From positions 1 through 64,000 of the forward strand of contig CAZJBX010000003.1 of the NCBI GenBank assembly GCA_964544605.1: a stretch of DNA of 64,000 nt. Reading direction: 5' to 3'. How positions within the stretch are numbered: position 1 is the stretch's first letter; each line of letters begins with the position of its first letter. A program made the position numbers and the translations under genes. This DNA is from JAMIFN01 sp964544605 (GTDB taxonomy: Bacteria > Pseudomonadota > Gammaproteobacteria > Burkholderiales > Burkholderiaceae_C). Positions 1 to 7,874 of the stretch are shown one piece after another. The notes beneath the pieces were generated by a model. It did not search any database and was not told the DNA's origin. It was given only the letters and a program-made list of their open reading frames with translations.

Positions 1-2357
1 AAGAGGGAGTAGGCGGCGGCGTGGGATTTGTTGAAGCCGTAGCCGGCGAACTTTTCCATCAGGTCGAAGATGTCGTCGGCCTGCTTTTCGTTGATGTTGT
101 TTTTCGCCGCGCCGTCACGAAAGAGTTTGCGGTGCTCGGCCATTTCCTCGGGCTTTTTCTTGCCCATGGCACGGCGCAGCATGTCGGCGCCGCCGAGTGA
201 GTAGCCGCCCAAAATCTGCGCAGTTTGCATCACCTGCTCTTGGTAAACCATGATGCCGTAGGTTTCACCCAGTACGCCGCTGACCAAGGGGTGGGGGAAT
301 TCCACCGTTTCTTTGCCGTGTTTGCGCGCCACAAAGGTGGGGATGAGGTCCATGGGGCCGGGGCGGTAGAGGGCGTTGAGGGCGATGAGGTCTTCAAAGC
401 GGTCGGGCTTGGCCTGTTTGAGCAGGCGCTGCATCCCCGCCGATTCAAACTGAAACACGGCCTCAGTTTTGCCGGCGCAGAAGATGTCGCTGAAGACGCG
501 TTTGTCGGTCAATGGCAGTTGCTCAAAAGCGAAGTGTTCTTGCCCCGCATGGCGGCGCTGGATGTGGCCACGGGCGATTTCCAAAATGGTGAGCGTGGCC
601 AAGCCCAAGAAGTCGAATTTGACCAAGCCTGCCGCTTCCACATCGTCTTTGTCGAATTGGCTGACGGCGGCATCGCTGCCAGGCTGTTGGTAGAGGGGGC
701 AGAAGTCGGTGAGTTTGCCTGGCGCAATGAGTACGCCGCCCGCGTGCATACCGATGTTGCGCGTCAGCCCTTCGAGCTTGCGCGCCATTTCCATGAGGAT
801 TTGCACCTGCTCTTCGTCAGCCTCGCGCTGGGCCAAAATCGGCTCGGCTTCGCTGGCGTAGGTGAGTTTGTCGCCGGGTTTCTTTTCGGCAGGGGGTTTG
901 GCCAGGGTCACATTCAGGCCGGGTTTGTTGGGTATCAGCTTGGTGATTTCATCGCAAAAGCGGTAGGGCAGTTCCAGCACGCGGCCCACATCGCGGATGA
1001 CACCACGGGCGGCCATGGTGCCGAAGGTGGCGATTTGGCTGACGGCCTCGCGGCCATATTTCTCTTTCACATAGTCGATGACACGATCGCGATTGCTTTG
1101 GCAAAAGTCGATATCGAAGTCGGGCATGGAGACGCGTTCAGGGTTGAGAAAGCGCTCAAACAGCAGGCCGTAACGCAGGGGGTCGAGGTCGGTGATTTTG
1201 AGGGCGTAGGCCACCAGTGAGCCCGCGCCCGAGCCACGGCCCGGCCCGACGGGGCAGGCATGGGTTTTGGCCCATTGGATGAAGTCCGAGACGATGAGGA
1301 AGTAGCCCGGAAACTTCATATTGATGATGGTGTCGAGTTCAAACTGCAAGCGCTCCTCATAGGCGGGGCGCTGCACTTCGCGCTCGGCCTCATGGGGGTA
1401 GAGCTGGGCCAGGCGCTCGTTCAAACCCTGCTGCGTGGCCCAGCGGAAGTAGGCGGTTTCGTCCATCTGCTGCCCATCTACGGGTGGAATGGGGAAGTCG
1501 GGCAAAAAGGATTGCCCCAAGCGCAGGCTGACGGAGCAGCGTTTGGCGATTTCCACACTGTTGGCCAGGGCGCTGGGCAGGTCGGCAAACAGGGTTTGCA
1601 TCTCTTGCGTGCTGGTGAAGTATTGCTGTGGGCTAAAGCGCTTGATGCGCTTGGGGTTGGAGAGCAGCTCGCCATCGGCAATGCACACCCGTGCCTCATG
1701 CGCTTCAAAGTCGCTGGTCTGCAAGAACTGAATGGGCTGGGTGGCGACCAAGGGCAGTTGCAGCTCGGCCGCAAGGCGGGCGCAGGCGCTGGTGTGTTCC
1801 TCGTCATAGGGGCGGCCCGCGCGCTGCACTTCAAGGTAGAAGCGGTGCGGGAAGATTTGCGCCAAATCCAGCGCCAAGCTGTGGGCTTGGGCCGCATCGC
1901 CTGCCAGCAAAGCCTGCCCCACTACGCCGCTGTGTGCGCCAGATAGGGCAATCAGGCCCTCATGCAATTGCCGCAATTGCGCCCAAGTGGTGGCAGCGCT
2001 GTAGGGGTCGGGGCTTTGCGTCCAAGCGCGGGCCAGCAGCTCGCAGAGGTTGAGGTAGCCCGCCTCGTTTTGCGCCAGCAGCAGCAGGCGGCTGTTGTGG
2101 GGGCTGGGTTTGCCTTCGGCATCGTCGGGTTTGCCCAGTAGGGTGATTTCTGCCCCCAGCAGGGGCTTGATGCCTTTGTCGCGGGCGGCGCGGTAGAACT
2201 TGACGGCGGCAAAGAGGTTGTTGAGGTCAGTCAGCGCCAGTGCGCCTTGCCCCGCTTTGGCGGCTGCGGCCACGGCGTCTTTGACGCGCAGGGTGCTATC
2301 GACGACCGAGTATTCGGTGTGCAGGCGCAGGTGAACAAAGGGCTGGCTGGCGGACAT
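1..2357 (-). CDS. dnaE: DNA polymerase III alpha subunit (partial; C-terminus beyond the window)
   Basis: Replicative polymerase catalytic subunit, class C, acting at the replication fork. About 785 N-terminal residues are visible of a family that is usually about 1150-1200 long; the 3' end runs off the left edge. The protein opens with a PHP domain (VHLRLHTEYSVVDS near residue 8). The palm has PDFDIDFC near residue 410, holding two of the catalytic aspartates, and FDFLGL near 580, holding the third. The start is the ATG read leftwards at 2357, which gives the usual MSASQPFVHLRLHTEYS beginning. It lies 38 bases downstream of pepN in the same direction, so the two may be co-transcribed. The assignment is very secure. 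Confidence 0.97.
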   Translation of the reverse strand, partial: MSASQPFVHLRLHTEYSVVDSTLRVKDAVAAAAKAGQGALALTDLNNLFAAVKFYRAARDKGIKPLLGAEITLLGKPDDAEGKPSPHNSRLLLLAQNEAGYLNLCELLARAWTQSPDPYSAATTWAQLRQLHEGLIALSGAHSGVVGQALLAGDAAQAHSLALDLAQIFPHRFYLEVQRAGRPYDEEHTSACARLAAELQLPLVATQPIQFLQTSDFEAHEARVCIADGELLSNPKRIKRFSPQQYFTSTQEMQTLFADLPSALANSVEIAKRCSVSLRLGQSFLPDFPIPPVDGQQMDETAYFRWATQQGLNERLAQLYPHEAEREVQRPAYEERLQFELDTIINMKFPGYFLIVSDFIQWAKTHACPVGPGRGSGAGSLVAYALKITDLDPLRYGLLFERFLNPERVSMPDFDIDFCQSNRDRVIDYVKEKYGREAVSQIATFGTMAARGVIRDVGRVLELPYRFCDEITKLIPNKPGLNVTLAKPPAEKKPGDKLTYASEAEPILAQREADEEQVQILMEMARKLEGLTRNIGMHAGGVLIAPGKLTDFCPLYQQPGSDAAVSQFDKDDVEAAGLVKFDFLGLATLTILEIARGHIQRRHAGQEHFAFEQLPLTDKRVFSDIFCAGKTEAVFQFESAGMQRLLKQAKPDRFEDLIALNALYRPGPMDLIPTFVARKHGKETVEFPHPLVSGVLGETYGIMVYQEQVMQTAQILGGYSLGGADMLRRAMGKKKPEEMAEHRKLFRDGAAKNNINEKQADDIFDLMEKFAGYGFNKSHAAAYSL

Positions 2358-2395
2358 GGGCGGGCTTTCAGTTGAGGCGGCAGGGTGGCGTGGGT

Positions 2396-5107
2396 TCAGG
2401 CTTGGGCCAAGGCGCGTTCAATGACTTCGCGCACATCGCGGCTGAGTTTGGGCTTGGCGGCAACGCGTTTGAGGGCTTCGAGGGCGCCGCTGCGTTGTGG
2501 CTCGACCAAGCGGTCCCAGCGTTCGAGCATCCGTGCCAGCCGCGCGGCGGTTTGGCTGTTGAAGGCATCCAGCGCCAGCACTTGGTCGGCCCAAAAGACA
2601 TAGCCCGCCGCATCGGCGCGGTGCAGGGCGGCGGCGTTGGCGCAGTAGGCAAATATCAGGCTGCGGGCGCGGTTCGGGTTTTTGATGTTGAAGGCAGGGT
2701 GCTGCATGAGCTGCTTGACGCGGGGCAGCACTTGGCCACCGGCCACGACCTCAGGCAAGCTCGCTTGCAGGGTGAACCATTTGTCCACCACCAGTGGCTC
2801 GTGTTGGTAGAGCGGGTAGAACTTGCCTAGCGCAGCTTGCGCCAAAGCACTGCCGCTGTGCAGCAGGGCCATGAGTGCGCCCAGGCGGTCGGTCATATTG
2901 CTGGCGTCTTTGAAGCGTTGCAGGGTTTTGCCCTGCCAGACGGCGTCATTCGTGGCCACGGCTTGTAGGCAGATTTGGCTGAGGGCCAAATTCGCCAAAG
3001 CACGGCGGCCCGCTTGCGCTGCCGTGGGTTGGTAAGCGCCGGTGTCGGCATGGGCGGCAAAGGCGGCGAGCCAATCGGCGTGCAGGGCGCTGGCGATTTG
3101 GCGGCGCATGGCCTCGCGCACGCGGTGCAGCTTGGGCGCGTCCAACGCTTGCACTTGCTCGGCCAAATAGCTCTCGGCAGGCAGGGTCAGCACCAAGGCG
3201 CGGAAGGCGGGGTCCAGGCCCTCGTCATTCAGCACGGCGCGCAGGGCAGCTAGCAGCTCGGCAGGCAGGGGCTGGGCCACTTCGCCCTCGGCGGCGTAGG
3301 CTTGCAGCGCGGCTTGGCTGAGCAATTGCTGCGCCGCCTCCCAGCGGTTGAAGGCATCGGCATCGTGGCGCAGCAGCAAAAGCTGCTCGGCCTCGCTCAA
3401 GCCCGCATCCAAGATGATGGGGGCGCTAAAGCCGCGCAGCAAAGAGGGCGTGGGCGCTGCGCTCAGGCCCGTGAAGACAAAACTTTGCTCGGCCTCAGTC
3501 AGCACCAGCACGCGCTCTGTGGGTGCGGTGGCGGCATCTTCACCCACCAATTGCAGCGGCAGGGCCGTGCCATCGGCGGTCAGCAGGCCCATGCGCAGCG
3601 GAATCACAAAGGGCAGCTTCTCGGCTTGGCCTGGCGTGGCGGGGCAGCTCTGGCGCAGTTGCAGGGTGTAAGTTTGGTTGGCCGCGTCATAGTGGCCACG
3701 GGCTTGCAGGCGGGGTGTGCCCGCTTGGGCATACCAGCGTTTGAAGGCATCCAAATGCTGGGCCAAGGCGCTGGCGGGCTGGGCATCGGCCATGCACTGG
3801 GCAAAATCATCGCAGGTCACGGCCTGCCCGTCATGGCGCTCAATATACAAATCCATGCCACGGCGGAAGCCCTCGGCCCCCAGCAGGGTGTGGTAGAGGC
3901 GCACGACCTCGGCGCCCTTTTCATACACCGTGGCGGTGTAGAAGTTGTTGATTTCTTGGTAGGCATCGGGGCGCACGGGGTGGGCCATGGGGCCGGCATC
4001 CTCGCTGAACTGCTGCGCCCGCAGGCCGCGCACATCGGCAATGCGGCGCACCGCCGCGCCGCTGGCACTGCCCATCATGTCTTGGCTGAATTGCTGATCA
4101 CGGAACACAGTCAAGCCCTCTTTGAGCGAGAGCTGGAACCAATCGCGGCAGGTGATGCGGTTGCCCGTCCAGTTGTGGAAGTATTCGTGGCCCACCACCG
4201 ACTCCACCAGCGCAAAATCGTCATCGGTGGCGGTAGCGGGCTTGGCCAGCACATATTTGCTGTTGAAGATGTTCAGCCCCTTGTTCTCCATCGCCCCCAT
4301 ATTGAAGTCGCTGGTGGCCACAATCATGAAGCGCTCCAAGTCCAGGCTCAGGCCGTAGCGCGCCTCGTCCCAAGCCAAAGAAGCCGTGAGCGATTGCAAC
4401 GCAAACTCGGTTTTGTCCAAATCGCCCTCGCGCACATAAATTTGCAGCTTGTGCTCTTGGCCGCTGCGGGCCTTGATGACTTGCTCGCGGCAGACAAACT
4501 GCCCCGCCACCAGCGCAAACAAATAGCTGGGTTTTTTATGCGGGTCTTGCCAGCGGGCAAAGTGGCGGCCATCGGCCAAATCGCCGCTATCGACCAAATC
4601 GCCGCTATCGACCAAATTGCCGTTAGACAGCAGCACGGGGTAGAGGGCTTTATCGGCGCGCAAAGTCACCGTATAGCTGGCCATCACATCGGGGCGGTCT
4701 AAAAAATAAGTGATGCGGCGAAAGCCCTCGGCCTCGCACTGGGTAATGAAACTGCCTTGGCTCATATAAAGGCCAGACAGCTCGGTGTTCAGCTCAGGCT
4801 TGCACAGGGTAAAGATTTCCAGCTCACAAGCCTCGGGCAGCTTTTCCAAAATCAGGCGCTTGTCCTCGTCCTCCGTGCGGAAGGAGCAGCCTTGCCCATC
4901 CACCATCACCCGCGCCAGGCTGATGGCCTCGCCATCGAGCACCAGCGGCGCATCGGCCTGGCTGCTGGCGGGGTTGCGGCGCACGCGCATTTTATTGAGC
5001 ACGCGGGTTTTGGCTGGCTCAAGGTCAAAAGTCAAATCCACGCTCTCAATCAGCCAAGCGGGGGGCAGGTAATCGGCGCGGTGGATGGTGGGGGTGGTGT
5101 CACTCAT
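2396..5107 (-). CDS. pepN: Aminopeptidase N (M1 family zinc metalloprotease)
   Basis: Cytosolic broad-specificity aminopeptidase of 903 residues, a little over the usual length of about 870-890. It has the exopeptidase motif GAMEN near residue 270 and the zinc motif HEYFH near 305, followed 18 residues later by the third ligand Glu (LKEGLTVF), exactly as in PepN. The C-terminal helical domain typical of the gammaproteobacterial-type enzyme is present. Near residues 163-178 an 18-base tandem duplication gives LVDSGDLVDSGDLADG in a surface-loop context; this is discussed separately. It is the first gene of a leftward pair with dnaE. Its promoter should lie in the 425-base region shared with the divergent carboxylase operon. 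Confidence 0.97.
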   Translation of the reverse strand: MSDTTPTIHRADYLPPAWLIESVDLTFDLEPAKTRVLNKMRVRRNPASSQADAPLVLDGEAISLARVMVDGQGCSFRTEDEDKRLILEKLPEACELEIFTLCKPELNTELSGLYMSQGSFITQCEAEGFRRITYFLDRPDVMASYTVTLRADKALYPVLLSNGNLVDSGDLVDSGDLADGRHFARWQDPHKKPSYLFALVAGQFVCREQVIKARSGQEHKLQIYVREGDLDKTEFALQSLTASLAWDEARYGLSLDLERFMIVATSDFNMGAMENKGLNIFNSKYVLAKPATATDDDFALVESVVGHEYFHNWTGNRITCRDWFQLSLKEGLTVFRDQQFSQDMMGSASGAAVRRIADVRGLRAQQFSEDAGPMAHPVRPDAYQEINNFYTATVYEKGAEVVRLYHTLLGAEGFRRGMDLYIERHDGQAVTCDDFAQCMADAQPASALAQHLDAFKRWYAQAGTPRLQARGHYDAANQTYTLQLRQSCPATPGQAEKLPFVIPLRMGLLTADGTALPLQLVGEDAATAPTERVLVLTEAEQSFVFTGLSAAPTPSLLRGFSAPIILDAGLSEAEQLLLLRHDADAFNRWEAAQQLLSQAALQAYAAEGEVAQPLPAELLAALRAVLNDEGLDPAFRALVLTLPAESYLAEQVQALDAPKLHRVREAMRRQIASALHADWLAAFAAHADTGAYQPTAAQAGRRALANLALSQICLQAVATNDAVWQGKTLQRFKDASNMTDRLGALMALLHSGSALAQAALGKFYPLYQHEPLVVDKWFTLQASLPEVVAGGQVLPRVKQLMQHPAFNIKNPNRARSLIFAYCANAAALHRADAAGYVFWADQVLALDAFNSQTAARLARMLERWDRLVEPQRSGALEALKRVAAKPKLSRDVREVIERALAQA
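4573..4620 (-). repeat. 18-bp tandem repeat inside pepN
   Basis: Two and a half copies of an 18-base unit (atcgaccaaatcgccgct) lie head to tail and keep the reading frame, adding LVDSGD units. Such repeats can expand or contract by slippage without frameshift. Confidence 0.8.
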
Positions 5108-5532
5108 GTGGGGTTTGCAGTTAAAAACAGCCCCGTGTGGGGCTTGGTGAAATCAGGGGCAGGGCAGGGCAAAAAAGTGCGCTGCATAGGCTGGCAAGTA
5201 TTGCACAAGAGCGCCGCCCTTGCCGTGGCTCAACTTAGGCCCAGCTTGGGCCAAGGCTGCCGATTTGCTGATTCGCAAAAATGGCATTGGCGCTTTCGCA
5301 AAATGCAAAAACACGGCGCAGCAAGGCGAGCAACAATGCAAAAGCTGGGCCAAAGCGCCTGCGGCCAGAGCAAAAGACGGTATGATTGGCGGGTTTAAGC
5401 ATTTCTTGAAAAAACGCACGCAAGCCGTGCGTTTTGTCTTGAAATCGTCGCTTTCCCATTTTTGCGAAGCGGCTGCGCCCCTTGAGTTGGCGCTGCCAGC
5501 CGCATTCTTACCTGCGATTTAAAGGACCATCC
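5108..5532. other. Divergent intergenic region pepN / pccB
   Basis: These 425 bases separate leftward pepN from rightward pccB. I see no coding signal. A TATGAT hexamer at 5381-5386 could be a -10 element for the carboxylase operon, but no convincing -35 precedes it. A strong hairpin at 5411-5435 is listed separately. Confidence 0.5.
5411..5435. terminator. Terminator-like hairpin in the pccB leader
   Basis: A perfect 9-bp inverted repeat AAAACGCAC / GTGCGTTTT has a 7-base loop and A and T runs on its outer edges, so it could terminate in either direction. It lies about 100 bases before the pccB start, in the 5' leader of a divergent gene pair, where a plain terminator is not expected. Confidence 0.5.
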
Positions 5533-7065
5533 ATGAAAGACATCCTAGAGCAACTCGAAGCCAAGCGCGCTGCGGCGCGACTGGGTGGCGGGCAAAAACG
5601 CATTGACGCACAACACAAAAAAGGCAAACTCACCGCCCGCGAGCGCATTGAGGTTTTGCTCGACGAAGGCACTTTTGAAGAGTGGGATATGTTCGTTGAG
5701 CACCGCTGCACCGAGTTCGGCATGGAGAAAGACAAAATCCCTGGCGATGGTGTGGTCACAGGCTACGGCATGATCAATGGCCGCTTGGTATTTGTATTCA
5801 GCCAAGACTTCACCGTATTTGGTGGCGCTTTGTCTGAAGCCCACGCCGAGAAAATCTGCAAAGTCATGGATCAAGCCATGAAAGTCGGCGCCCCCGTGAT
5901 TGGCCTGAATGACTCAGGCGGCGCACGCATTCAAGAAGGCGTGGCCTCTTTGGGCGGCTACGCTGAAATCTTCCAGCGCAATGTCATGGCCTCAGGCGTG
6001 GTGCCCCAAATCTCCATGATCATGGGCCCATCGGCCGGTGGCGCGGTGTATTCACCCGCCATGACGGACTTCATCTTTATGGTGAAAGACAGCTCTTATA
6101 TGTTCGTCACCGGCCCTGAAGTGGTGAAAACCGTCACGCACGAAGAAGTCACGGCGGAAGAACTGGGCGGCTCGATCACCCACACCACCAAATCAGGCGT
6201 GGCCGACTTGGCCTTTGAGGACGATGTCGAAGCCCTGCTCATGCTGCGTCGCCTCTACAACTACCTGCCCCTGAACAACAAAGAAAAAGCCCCCGTGCGC
6301 CCCAGTGGTGACCCCATTGACCGCGCCGACAAGAGCTTGGACACCCTCGTGCCCGACAACCCCAACCAGCCTTACGACATGAAAGAGCTGATTGTGAAAA
6401 CCGTGGACGACGGCGACTTCTTTGAAATCCAACCCGAATACGCCAAAAACATCATCGTTGGCTTTGCCCGCATGGACGGCCAGACCGTTGGCGTGGTGGC
6501 CAATCAACCCTTGGTGCTGGCGGGCTGCTTGGACATCAAATCCTCCATCAAAGCCGCGCGCTTTGTGCGTTTTTGCGATGCCTTCAACATCCCCCTCGTC
6601 ACCTTTGTGGATGTGCCCGGCTTCATGCCCGGTACCAGCCAAGAATACGGCGGCATCATCACCCACGGTGCCAAGCTGCTCTACGCCTACGCTGAAGCGA
6701 CAGTGCCCAAAATCACCGTCATCACGCGCAAAGCCTATGGCGGCGCTTACGATGTGATGAGCTCCAAACACTTGCGCGGCGATGTCAACTTGGCTTGGCC
6801 CAATGCCGAGATTGCCGTCATGGGTGCCAAAGGCGCGGTGGAAATCATCTTCCGCCAAGACAAAAACGATGCCGAGAAAATCGCCGCCAAAGAGCAGGAA
6901 TACAAAGACCGCTTTGCCAACCCCTTTGTGGCTGGCGCACGCGGCTTTATTGACGATGTGATTTTGCCGCACGAGACCCGCAAACGCATTTGCCGCTCAC
7001 TGGTCATGCTCAAAGACAAAAAGCTGGACAACCCCTGGCGCAAACACGGCAATATTCCGCTGTAA
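5533..7065 (+). CDS. pccB: Propionyl-CoA (acyl-CoA) carboxylase beta subunit
   Basis: Carboxyltransferase subunit of a biotin-dependent acyl-CoA carboxylase. It moves CO2 from carboxybiotin to propionyl-CoA, giving methylmalonyl-CoA. It is 510 residues, the normal family length, with the two crotonase-like halves of the family: NDSGGARIQEG near residue 125 and the C-terminal DVPGFMPG and KAYGGAYDVM motifs. The start is the ATG after AAAGGACCATCC, which gives MKDILEQLEAKRAAA, the family's usual N-terminus. It is the first gene of an operon with a META-domain protein and the biotinylated alpha subunit. Propionyl-CoA is the likeliest substrate by family resemblance; other short acyl-CoAs are not excluded. 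Confidence 0.93.
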   Translation: MKDILEQLEAKRAAARLGGGQKRIDAQHKKGKLTARERIEVLLDEGTFEEWDMFVEHRCTEFGMEKDKIPGDGVVTGYGMINGRLVFVFSQDFTVFGGALSEAHAEKICKVMDQAMKVGAPVIGLNDSGGARIQEGVASLGGYAEIFQRNVMASGVVPQISMIMGPSAGGAVYSPAMTDFIFMVKDSSYMFVTGPEVVKTVTHEEVTAEELGGSITHTTKSGVADLAFEDDVEALLMLRRLYNYLPLNNKEKAPVRPSGDPIDRADKSLDTLVPDNPNQPYDMKELIVKTVDDGDFFEIQPEYAKNIIVGFARMDGQTVGVVANQPLVLAGCLDIKSSIKAARFVRFCDAFNIPLVTFVDVPGFMPGTSQEYGGIITHGAKLLYAYAEATVPKITVITRKAYGGAYDVMSSKHLRGDVNLAWPNAEIAVMGAKGAVEIIFRQDKNDAEKIAAKEQEYKDRFANPFVAGARGFIDDVILPHETRKRICRSLVMLKDKKLDNPWRKHGNIPL

Positions 7066-7076
7066 GGAATGGCCGC

Positions 7077-7838
7077 ATGTTGAAACGCTTTTTCATTCCT
7101 GCACTTGCAGCCCTTGCCATGAACGCCAGCTTCGCCCAAAGCCCTGCCGCCCTTGAAGGCACTTGGCTGCTGCAAAGCGTGGCGGGCCAAGCCGCCCAAG
7201 GTGCGCACCTGAGCCTGAGCCAAGGCCGCGCCACGGGCAACGATGCTTGCAACAACTTCAGCGGCAGCTACAGCACCGCAGGTGTGGCCCAAGCCCTGCG
7301 CTTTGCGCCACAAGGCATGGCCAGCACCATGATGGCTTGCCCGCCTGAGGCCGAAGCCGTGGCCCAGCCGTTCAAAGCAGCCTTGGCGCAAACCCACAGC
7401 TATAGCCTGAGCCAGCAAACCCTGAGCCTGCTGGGTGCCGAGGGCCAAACCTTGGCCACATTCGCCCTGCAAGACGACAACCTTGTCGGCACGCAGTGGC
7501 AAATCACTGGCCTGAACAATGGCCGCAATGCCGTGGTCAGCCAAGCCTCCACCGAGGCCCTGCGCCTGAAGTTTTTGCCCAAAGGCAAGCTACAAGCCCA
7601 AGCCGCCTGCGGCCTGAGCGTGGGCACTTACAGCTTGCAGCCGCAAACGCACAGCCTCGAAGTGGGCCAAGTGTGCATTCGCGGCCAAGGCTGCCCCCGC
7701 TTTGACCCCCAACGCGAAGAATTGGCGCAACTGCACCAAGCCTTGCTCAATAGCAGCAGCTACCGCCGCACTGGCGACAAACTGGAGCTGCGCGACAAGG
7801 ACGGCGCTTTGCAAATCAGCGCCAGCTTGCTGCCTTAA
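7077..7838 (+). CDS. META-domain (HslJ-like) exported protein
   Basis: A 253-residue protein with a probable signal peptide (MLKRFFIPALAALAMNASFAQS, cleavage near residue 20). It is followed by a META/HslJ-type domain: EGTWLLQSV near 28, DACNNFSGSY near 58, and MACPPEAEA near 85 where the family motif is T.MAC. The second half repeats the same layout more loosely (GTQWQITGLN near 140) and may be a second, degenerate META-like unit. The ATG lies 11 bases after pccB, with AAGGA directly upstream. Family members are envelope proteins of unclear function linked to heat or antibiotic tolerance in Escherichia coli. Why it sits between two carboxylase subunits is not obvious. Confidence 0.8.
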   Translation: MLKRFFIPALAALAMNASFAQSPAALEGTWLLQSVAGQAAQGAHLSLSQGRATGNDACNNFSGSYSTAGVAQALRFAPQGMASTMMACPPEAEAVAQPFKAALAQTHSYSLSQQTLSLLGAEGQTLATFALQDDNLVGTQWQITGLNNGRNAVVSQASTEALRLKFLPKGKLQAQAACGLSVGTYSLQPQTHSLEVGQVCIRGQGCPRFDPQREELAQLHQALLNSSSYRRTGDKLELRDKDGALQISASLLP

Positions 7839-7874
7839 ACCGTGCCCTGAGCCTTTAGAACAAGGAAGAACCCC

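Noticed and set aside
3302..4702. A 466-codon open frame opposite pepN
   Set aside because: Antisense shadow in high-GC sequence; pepN motifs are intact on the other strand.
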